Assembly: GCA_910577405.1 (NCBI GenBank)
Contig: CAJTMG010000008.1
Coordinates: 1-64,000, forward strand
Direction of reading: 5' to 3'
From: an uncultured Oscillibacter sp.
Lineage (GTDB): Bacteria > Bacillota > Clostridia > Oscillospirales > Oscillospiraceae
DNA length: 64,000 nt
In this document: piece after piece, positions 58,264 to 64,000 of the stretch
Layout of the letters: every line of letters begins with the position of its first letter
Position numbering within the stretch: the stretch's first letter is position 1
Made by a program: the position numbers and the translations under genes
Notes under the pieces: generated by a model
The model's input: only the letters and a program-made list of their open reading frames with translations
Database searches by the model: none
What the model was told of the DNA's origin: nothing

Positions 58264-60714
58264 TTAATCTGCGGCATTGCAGTCCGCGAAAATATGCAGT
58301 CCCCGGTTGGCCTTGTTCCCGGCAAAGTCCCGCAGAAGCCAACTGATACGGTCCCGGGCGTTCCTGTCGTTCTTCCCCGTCAAAAGCATCCGATAACGAA
58401 ACTGATTATTTACCTTCAGCACCGGCGCGGGGGCGGGTCCCAGAATTTCCGCATTTTGTCCCGCAAACAGACGCCGCAGTGTCTCCCGGACGCCCATGGC
58501 CCCCCGAAGCACCGCGCCTTCCTCCACGCCGGAAACCGTAATCGTAAAGATATCCGCAAAGGGAGGGCAGCCCCGCAGCCGCCGCATTTCCAGTTCGCTC
58601 TCCAGAAACCGTTCGTAGTCCTGACCGGCGGCGCTCTGAATCACATCGTTGCCGGGCGTGTACGTCTGAATCACAGCCCGTCCCGTTTTTCCGCCCCGGC
58701 CCGCGCGCCCTACCACCTGGGTCAGCAGGCTGAACGTTCGTTCCGAAGCCCGGTAGCTGTCCACGTAAAGCGACAGGTCCGCCGCCAATACACCCACCAG
58801 GGTCACATTTTCAAAATCCAGTCCCTTGGCCACCATCTGCGTGCCCAAAAGAATCGGTATCTGTTCTTTTTCAAACCGGTTCAGCAGCTTTTCATGACTG
58901 CCTCCGGCGGTGTCCGCGTCCATGCGCAGAACTTTTGTTTCTGGGAATATCCGGCCCAGCTCTTCCTCTACCTTCTGCGTCCCCGTCCCAATCTGCTTCA
59001 TGATGCCTCCGCAGACCGGACATTCTTCCATCACCCTTTGAGAGTGGCCGCAGTGATGGCACATCAGCCTTCCATTGGCAGAGTGATAGGTCAAAGCCGC
59101 GCTGCATCGAGGGCACCCGGGCACATGGCCGCACTCGCCGCACAGAAGCATCCGGCTGTTTCCACGGCGGTTCAGAAACAGAATGCTCTGCTCCCCGCTG
59201 GATAAATTCGCCTCCAGTTCCCGGCGGAGGTCTGCGCCGATCAGTCCCGAATTCCCCGCCTTGACTTCTTCCCGCAGGTCCGCGATCAGCACCTTGGGCA
59301 GGCTGTGCTCATTATAGCGCTTCCGCAAAACAGCCGTCTGATAATGCCCTTTTTTTGCCGCCCACGCAGTCTCAATGGATGGCGTAGCCGAACCTAGAAG
59401 CAGTACCGCGCTATCCCGGGCACAGAGAAACTTGGCAATGTCCCTGGTATGATACCGCGGCGGGTTCTGGGACTGATAACTGCTCTCCTGTTCCTCATCC
59501 AGAACAATCAGCCCGATATTTTGCAGCGGCGCGAAAATAGCCGAACGGGTTCCCAGCACCACCTGCACCTCGCCCCGCCGGATACGTTTCCACTGGTCGC
59601 AGCGTTCCGACATCCGGAGGGCGCTGTGGAGCATAGCCGCACGATCCCCGAAGTAGGAACGGAATTTCCGCATCATCTGGGGCGTCAGGACAATTTCCGG
59701 CACCAGCACAATGGCGGTCTTTCCCTGGGACAGTATTTCCTGAACCAGCCGTAAATAGACCTGGGTTTTGCCGCTTCCTGTGACTCCCTGGAGCAGCACC
59801 CCGGAAGCCTTTCCATCACGGGCCAGCGCCAGAATCTGCTCATACGCCGCCTGCTGCTCTTCGCTCAGAATAATCGGCTCTCCCGGCTCCACAGTCTCCT
59901 GCTGAGGCACCCGGAGGACTTCCATCTCTGTGATCGTCAGCAGTCCGGCCTTTTCCATTGCCCGCATAGTCCGCAGAGACGCGCCGGTAAAATAGGTCAC
60001 GTCGCTGCAGGCCGTCCGTCCATTTGCCGCCAGAAGCTTTACAATTTCCCAGCGGGCCGATGCGGAATGCTTCCTGGCCTCCACCGCGGCCAACGCTTCC
60101 TCCGCGTCAATAGCCAGCTCCGCCATCTTCTGCGTCTTATCGGAAATTTTCCGGTCCGCCTCCGCCTCCAGCCACACAACGCCCGCTTTCTCCAATCCAT
60201 GAAGCGCCGTTATGCACTCCGGGCCCAACTGTTCCCGCAGGTCCTCCTGATTGGCGCTTCCCTTGGCGGAGATCAGGGCATCCAGCACCGCCGGGCCGTG
60301 TTTGATCCCTTCGGCGGCGGCTTTTGCGGCTTCCGGGTCCAGCTCCGCCGTCAGATGCCAGACCTCCCGCAGGCGATACCAAAGTCCCGCGGGAAGCAAT
60401 GTCTTTACGGCCTCGAACAGCGTGCAGAAATAACGCTGGCGCATCCAGTAGGCCAACGAAAGCCCTGCCGCGTCCAGCACCGGCTCCTGGTCCAGAATGG
60501 CCGTCAGTGGTTTGAGTCCCTGCTCCTTGACGCCCTCGGTCCTGGCCAGAATCACCCCTTCCGACAGCCGGTTCCCCCGTCCGAAGGGCACCGTCACCCG
60601 CATTCCAGGCAAGGCCGCTTCCGCCATCGTCTCCGGGACCAGATAATCATAGGGCTTGTCAATGGAATAGGGCGCGGCGCTGACTGCCACCTTGACAATT
60701 GCCGCAGTCTCCAT
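58264..60714 (-). CDS. priA: Primosomal replication restart helicase PriA
   Basis: PriA reloads the replisome at stalled forks. The 816-residue protein has an N-terminal DNA-binding domain, Walker A LLQGVTGSGKTQVYLRL (about 307-325), DEEQESSYQ in place of the DEAH box, two zinc-binding clusters (CGECGHVPGCPRC, CHHCGHSQRVMEECPVC, about 530-575) and a C-terminal helicase lobe with VVGRAGRGGKTGRAVIQT. The coaBC gene that usually lies between rpoZ and priA is absent. Confidence 0.96.
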   Translation of the reverse strand: METAAIVKVAVSAAPYSIDKPYDYLVPETMAEAALPGMRVTVPFGRGNRLSEGVILARTEGVKEQGLKPLTAILDQEPVLDAAGLSLAYWMRQRYFCTLFEAVKTLLPAGLWYRLREVWHLTAELDPEAAKAAAEGIKHGPAVLDALISAKGSANQEDLREQLGPECITALHGLEKAGVVWLEAEADRKISDKTQKMAELAIDAEEALAAVEARKHSASARWEIVKLLAANGRTACSDVTYFTGASLRTMRAMEKAGLLTITEMEVLRVPQQETVEPGEPIILSEEQQAAYEQILALARDGKASGVLLQGVTGSGKTQVYLRLVQEILSQGKTAIVLVPEIVLTPQMMRKFRSYFGDRAAMLHSALRMSERCDQWKRIRRGEVQVVLGTRSAIFAPLQNIGLIVLDEEQESSYQSQNPPRYHTRDIAKFLCARDSAVLLLGSATPSIETAWAAKKGHYQTAVLRKRYNEHSLPKVLIADLREEVKAGNSGLIGADLRRELEANLSSGEQSILFLNRRGNSRMLLCGECGHVPGCPRCSAALTYHSANGRLMCHHCGHSQRVMEECPVCGGIMKQIGTGTQKVEEELGRIFPETKVLRMDADTAGGSHEKLLNRFEKEQIPILLGTQMVAKGLDFENVTLVGVLAADLSLYVDSYRASERTFSLLTQVVGRAGRGGKTGRAVIQTYTPGNDVIQSAAGQDYERFLESELEMRRLRGCPPFADIFTITVSGVEEGAVLRGAMGVRETLRRLFAGQNAEILGPAPAPVLKVNNQFRYRMLLTGKNDRNARDRISWLLRDFAGNKANRGLHIFADCNAAD

Positions 60715-60729
60715 GCCTCGCCCTCCCGC

Positions 60730-60951
60730 TTACATCTCTTCCTCTTCGATCATCGTCCTGGTGCCGTCGGCGTTCAGCTTTCCGTCGGCCACCTCGTGAA
60801 TCGCCAGGGTCACCGGCTTTTCCTCCAGATGAACATGGGCCTTCTCCGCGTCCTCCGCAATCTGCCGCGCGCGCCGGGCCACTACGTTCACCAAAAGATA
60901 GCGGTTCGGAACCACCGCGTTCAGTTTGCTCATGGCAGGATACAGCATCAT
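60730..60951 (-). CDS. rpoZ: RNA polymerase omega subunit
   Basis: Omega stabilises RNA polymerase assembly. The 73-residue protein, from the ATG at 60951, reads MMLYPAMSKLNAVVPNRYLL then VNVVARRARQIAEDAE, the omega signature, and ends in an acidic run. An in-frame ATG at 60990 would add 13 residues and overlap gmk; AAGAGG upstream of 60951 favours the short form. The neighbours gmk and priA agree with this identity. Confidence 0.9.
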   Translation of the reverse strand: MMLYPAMSKLNAVVPNRYLLVNVVARRARQIAEDAEKAHVHLEEKPVTLAIHEVADGKLNADGTRTMIEEEEM

Positions 60952-60986
60952 AACACAATCAACCTCTTCTCTATGATAGTCCGCGG

Positions 60987-61583
60987 TCATTTCCCGCTGA
61001 TAATCTCCATCCGTTCCTGGGGCTTGCAGTGCTCGGCAGTCATAATGGCCTCCAATTCCCGGACGGCTTCCTCAACCGTGTCGTTGATGACAAAATACTC
61101 ATAGGTATGAGCCGTCTGGAATTCCACCTTTGCCCGCACCAAACGTTTCTGAATCTTCTCGATACTGTCCGTTTTGCGTCCAATCAGACGGCGTTCCAGC
61201 TCGGCCCAGCTTGGCGGCGCAATGAAAATCCGCACCGTTCCCGGACGCTTGGCCGCCACCTGTATGGCCCCCTGTACCTCGATATCCAGAATCACGTCCC
61301 GGCCCTCGTCCATGGCTGCGTCCACGAAGCGCTTCGGCGTGCCGTAAAAATTCCCTACATACTCCGCGTACTCCAGAAACTGGTCATCGGCGATCCACTG
61401 CTGAAAGGTGTCCACATCCAGAAAGTGATAATGCACGCCGTCAATCTCTCCCGCCCTGGGCTGCCGGGTCGTGGCGGAAACGGAGAAATAAATATCCTTC
61501 CGGCGGTCCAGAAGGGCCTGCAAAACTGTGCTCTTGCCTACGCCGGAGGGTCCGGAAACTACAAACGTCTTTCCTCTTCTCAT
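60987..61583 (-). CDS. gmk: Guanylate kinase
   Basis: Gmk converts GMP to GDP. The 198-residue protein has Walker A FVVSGPSGVGKSTVLQAL (7-24), SVSATTRQPRAGEIDGVHYHF (GMP-binding), LEYAEYVGNFYGTPK and ILDIEVQGAIQVAAKRP. It overlaps remA by four bases and its length is standard. Confidence 0.97.
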   Translation of the reverse strand: MRRGKTFVVSGPSGVGKSTVLQALLDRRKDIYFSVSATTRQPRAGEIDGVHYHFLDVDTFQQWIADDQFLEYAEYVGNFYGTPKRFVDAAMDEGRDVILDIEVQGAIQVAAKRPGTVRIFIAPPSWAELERRLIGRKTDSIEKIQKRLVRAKVEFQTAHTYEYFVINDTVEEAVRELEAIMTAEHCKPQERMEIISGK

Positions 61584-61834
61584 ACGTCCTCCTTTTTCTC
61601 ATCCTCTGCCGGCCATCCGCCAAAGCGTTCCACCGGAAGCGCCGACAATATCACATGGTCGCTGTCCATAATAAAAATTGCCGCAGTCTTTCTTCCATAT
61701 GTGGCGTCGATCAGCATCCCCCGTTCCCGGCTCTCCTGGACCATCCGACGGATCGGCGCGGAATCCGGCCCCACCACCGCCACTACCCGTTCCCGGGAAA
61801 CCATGCTGCCAAAACCTATGTTGATAAATTCCAT
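61580..61834 (-). CDS. remA: RemA-family (DUF370) regulator
   Basis: RemA is a small DNA-binding protein that activates biofilm matrix and osmoprotection genes in Bacillus. The 84-residue protein has the family pattern FINIGFGSMVSRERVVAVVG, DSAPIRRMVQESRERGMLID and ATYGRKTAAIFIMDSDHVIL, including the arginines that contact DNA in the ring assembly. The yicC-remA-gmk-rpoZ order is conserved. Its targets in this organism are unknown. Confidence 0.94.
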   Translation of the reverse strand: MEFINIGFGSMVSRERVVAVVGPDSAPIRRMVQESRERGMLIDATYGRKTAAIFIMDSDHVILSALPVERFGGWPAEDEKKEDV

Positions 61835-61895
61835 ATTTCCTTATTTTCCATTCGTTGTTCCCCTCCCGGAAGATTTTACCTCCGGAATCGGGAAA

Positions 61896-62771
61896 TCATT
61901 CGATATTCTGCACCTGTTCCCGCATTTTTTCCACTTCCGCCTTCAGATTCACCACAACCTGGGCGATGGACACGTCGTTGCACTTGGAGCCGATGGTATT
62001 GGACTCCCGGTTGACCTCCTGAATCAGGAAATCCATCTTCCGCCCCATGGGTTCGCTGGATTCCAGCATGGTCCGCAGCTGGGCCACGTGACTCCGCAGG
62101 CGCACTGTCTCCTCATCCACCGCAATCTTGTCCGCATAAATAGCCGCCTCCATCAAAATCCGTTGGGGGTCGACGGAAACGGACTGCAAGACCTCCTGCA
62201 TTCTCGCGTTCAGCTTGGCCCGGTACTCCGCCACCGTCTCCGGCGAACGGGCTTCCACCTGCCCAGTATATGTTTCAATGGAAGTCAAACGTCCGCCAAT
62301 GTCCTCCGCCAGCTTCTCCCCTTCCACGGCACGCATTGCGTTAAAGGCTTCCAGCGCCTGATCCAGCACCGCGCACAGGTCTGCCGTCACCGCTTCCAGA
62401 TCATCGTCCGCCTTGGTCACCGTCAGCACGTCCGGGAAGCGCGCCAGCAGGTCCGGCGTTACCCGGTAAGCCACAGGACCGCAGACCTCCGCCAGCTCGT
62501 TCAGCGCCGCCGCGTACTGCCCCGCAAGCTCCCGGTTCACCGTCACCTGAGCGGCGCCTGCGGCTTCCACGCTCACAAACACATCCACTTTCCCACGGGA
62601 TACCGCCTGCTGCACACGCTTCTTCATGGCGTCCTCTGCAAAAATATACACCCGCGGCATCTTCACAGTACAATCCAGATACCGGTTATTCACCGCCCGG
62701 ACCTCCACCGTAATATCCCGGCCGTCCCGCGTCTCTCTCGCCCGGCCATATCCGGTCATGCTCTTAATCAC
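61896..62771 (-). CDS. yicC: YicC-family endoribonuclease
   Basis: The 291-residue protein has the YicC/YloC pattern: MIKSMTGYGRARETRDGRDI at the start, VRAVNNRYLDCTVKMPR, and the C-terminal GRKMDFLIQEVNRESNTIGSKCND. Members have been shown to be endoribonucleases acting on mRNA or sRNA in other bacteria. It opens the conserved block with remA and gmk. Confidence 0.94.
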   Translation of the reverse strand: MIKSMTGYGRARETRDGRDITVEVRAVNNRYLDCTVKMPRVYIFAEDAMKKRVQQAVSRGKVDVFVSVEAAGAAQVTVNRELAGQYAAALNELAEVCGPVAYRVTPDLLARFPDVLTVTKADDDLEAVTADLCAVLDQALEAFNAMRAVEGEKLAEDIGGRLTSIETYTGQVEARSPETVAEYRAKLNARMQEVLQSVSVDPQRILMEAAIYADKIAVDEETVRLRSHVAQLRTMLESSEPMGRKMDFLIQEVNRESNTIGSKCNDVSIAQVVVNLKAEVEKMREQVQNIE

Positions 62772-62790
62772 TCTTGTCTCCCCCTATTCA

Positions 62791-63381
62791 TCAGCAGCAG
62801 AAAAAACCTGGACAGAACATATACGCGCAGCACAGCGGCAGACAAGGATTCCCCGCGCACATGGTGCCAAAGGGTTCGCCTCCGGTCTGGAAGCCTCCCC
62901 GACGGCCTTCCATCATATCCAGCGCCCGGCGGTACTCCATATTTCCCGGGTCCATCTGGCAGGCTGTCTGGTAATACCGCGCCGCCTCGTCCATCCAGCC
63001 TCTCCGAAGACACACCGCGCCTTTCAGGAAATTCCACTCCGCGTTATGATCGCTGATATTTGCCAGCAGCGCATCCGCACGGCTGATATCCCCCACCTGA
63101 ATCGCGGCCCGCACCTGCTGGAGGACAGAGCTTCCCGTCCCGCGGTACTGCTGGTCCTGATAGCCGCCATATCCACTGGCAGTCCGTCCGCTTCCGCGCC
63201 TGCGCTGTACTTCCTCGTACGCAGCGTTGATTTCCTTCATCTTCTCTTGGGCCAGGTCCGCAAGGGGGTTGTCGTGGTAATTATCGGGGTGGTATTTCTT
63301 CGCGAGCTTCCGGTACGCCTGCTTGATTTCCTCGTCTGTGGCGCTCTCCGAAATGCCGAGGGTCTGATAGGGATCGTTCAT
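62791..63381 (-). CDS. DnaJ-domain protein with cysteine-rich C-terminus
   Basis: The 196-residue protein has a J domain (1-65) with YQTLGISESATDEEIKQAYR and the HPD motif in KKYHPDNYHDNPLADL. A helical TPR-like middle follows (about 90-155, ALLANISDHNAEWNFLKGAV). The protein ends CCAYMFCPGFFCC, a cysteine-rich hydrophobic tail. It is not the standard DnaJ, since the zinc-finger and substrate-binding domains are missing. The tail could be membrane-attached, lipid-modified or metal-binding. It overlaps the upstream DUF5685 gene by four bases. Confidence 0.85.
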   Translation of the reverse strand: MNDPYQTLGISESATDEEIKQAYRKLAKKYHPDNYHDNPLADLAQEKMKEINAAYEEVQRRRGSGRTASGYGGYQDQQYRGTGSSVLQQVRAAIQVGDISRADALLANISDHNAEWNFLKGAVCLRRGWMDEAARYYQTACQMDPGNMEYRRALDMMEGRRGGFQTGGEPFGTMCAGNPCLPLCCAYMFCPGFFCC

Positions 63382-64000
63382 GTGTCTCTCTCCTGCGTTT
63401 TTTTCTTACGGCTCCTCTTCCGAAACCTCCCCTCCAGCACCGCTCTCCCTACCTGGAAGAGTCCGGCGTAAAGGGTCCTTTGCAGCACCGGCGTCCAGAC
63501 GCCAAAGTCCCACAGCTCAAAGGCGCTGATCATCATCCATATCGACTGGTCCAGCGTCCGGGCGAACTCCTGCCGGGTATTCTCCGTCCACTGGCCGTCC
63601 GCCAGCCCAAACCGCAGCGCCACTGGATTATAGTTCCCGGACGCGGCGTCCTTCTTCAAATCATCGGCGGCGTCCACCAGGTACACCCAGCGGCCCAGAT
63701 GGTACAGCATCTGCGCCAGCACCCGCCGCCGTACCGGGTCCCGGACCTCCGACGCGGCCTCCTGCAGCAGCACCGCAAACGCGTCCGCCGCCCGGTCAAT
63801 GGACGCGCATTGAGCCTGCTCCAGCTCCGCCAGACGCGCAAGCTGCCTCCGGGTACTCTCCGTAAAGCCAGGCCGTGCTGTCGACGCCTTTCGGTAAGCC
63901 GGTTCCAGCACCCCTGAAAGCCCACGGTATTTCAGTCCATGCAGCCAGTCATGATCTGCAACGCCGTCCCGGAGCTGCCAGTAGGCCAGAATCACGCTCT
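63378..64000 (-). CDS. DUF5685 family protein, cut by the window end
   Basis: The visible 205-207 residues match the central and C-terminal part of DUF5685, a clostridial family of about 280-300 residues whose cysteine-rich N-terminus should lie outside the window. The reading frame stays open through the last base, and the GTG at 63995 is internal (ILAYWQLRDGVADHDW is a mid-protein pattern). The visible part is helical with several tryptophans. It is followed, with a four-base overlap, by the DnaJ-like gene, a pairing often seen in clostridia. Function unknown. Confidence 0.75.
   Translation of the reverse strand, partial: SVILAYWQLRDGVADHDWLHGLKYRGLSGVLEPAYRKASTARPGFTESTRRQLARLAELEQAQCASIDRAADAFAVLLQEAASEVRDPVRRRVLAQMLYHLGRWVYLVDAADDLKKDAASGNYNPVALRFGLADGQWTENTRQEFARTLDQSIWMMISAFELWDFGVWTPVLQRTLYAGLFQVGRAVLEGRFRKRSRKKKTQERDT

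Noticed and set aside
61029..63056. A 675-codon plus-strand frame opposite gmk, remA and yicC
   Set aside because: It runs antisense across three conserved genes and has no family features.
1..64000. tRNA, rRNA, riboswitch, prophage or insertion sequence
   Set aside because: Gaps were read for tRNA arms, terminal inverted repeats and transposase or integrase motifs other than the Xer-type gene. Nothing convincing was seen, and the gaps are mostly too short.

Overview
The window looks like a contiguous piece of chromosome from an endospore-forming, low-G+C-phylum (Bacillota, class Clostridia) anaerobe with a fairly GC-rich genome, most like the Oscillospiraceae (Oscillibacter/Flavonifractor/Lawsonibacter type). 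This is inferred from gene content and style: a Gram-positive PolC, the spore-coat trio SpoIVA, SipL and SpoVM, a SigH-type sigma factor, a Sufu-domain protein, a DUF6054 protein and a PPi-type phosphofructokinase. No rRNA, tRNA, CRISPR array, prophage or intact insertion sequence was seen. Genes are tightly packed, with many 4-nt ATGA overlaps.

Region 1 (1-14.4 kb): a PaaI-like thioesterase and an XRE/membrane regulator on the minus strand, then the conserved plus-strand block pyrH-frr-uppS-(unknown)-cdsA-dxr-rseP-(GNAT)-ispG-polC-(unknown), covering UMP kinase, ribosome recycling, polyprenyl and phospholipid precursors, the MEP isoprenoid pathway and the replicative polymerase. A ferritin follows. 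Region 2 (14.4-18.9 kb): a minus-strand polyamine transporter potA-potB-potCD (permease and binding protein fused) with an FlK-like thioesterase at its end. Region 3 (19-25.8 kb): a PadR regulator with its HAAS membrane partner, an RluA-family pseudouridine synthase and a run of small accessory genes around the yceD-rpmF pair. Region 4 (25.8-32.3 kb): ruvC-ruvA-ruvB, interrupted by a Sufu-domain gene, a DUF6054 gene and a small membrane protein, then an AAA ATPase with an unknown partner, then glmM. Region 5 (32.4-37.8 kb): sigH, a zinc-ribbon protein, DUF1858-trmK-nif3-yebC, a Xer-type recombinase and an amidase-like cysteine hydrolase. Region 6 (38-43.7 kb): divergent fba and PPi-PFK, an ECF sigma factor with a putative anti-sigma partner and its own ECF-type promoter, and coaX divergent from an O6-methylguanine methyltransferase. 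Region 7 (43.7-50 kb): spoIVA, an amino-acid ABC transporter, sipL, and, hidden between larger genes, a 24-codon spoVM. Region 8 (50.1-64 kb): the long minus-strand block yicC-remA-gmk-rpoZ-priA-def-fmt-yugP-rsmB-rlmN-prpC-prkC-rsgA, preceded by a DnaJ-like gene and a DUF5685 gene cut by the window end.

The most interesting non-obvious signals are: (i) the tiny spoVM gene; (ii) two promoters with identical layout and an identical CATAGAGT -10-like element in front of spoIVA and sipL, matching the mother-cell sigma-E pattern; (iii) a family of short TGTAAAG/CTTTACA repeats, mostly in intergenic DNA in front of accessory genes that interrupt housekeeping operons; (iv) a sigH promoter that would give an almost leaderless mRNA; (v) an ECF promoter in front of its own sigma gene; and (vi) coaX and ogt promoters that share one self-complementary -35 hexamer. 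All promoter calls were made by eye against consensus sequences. No database search was run, so every family name rests on recognised motifs.
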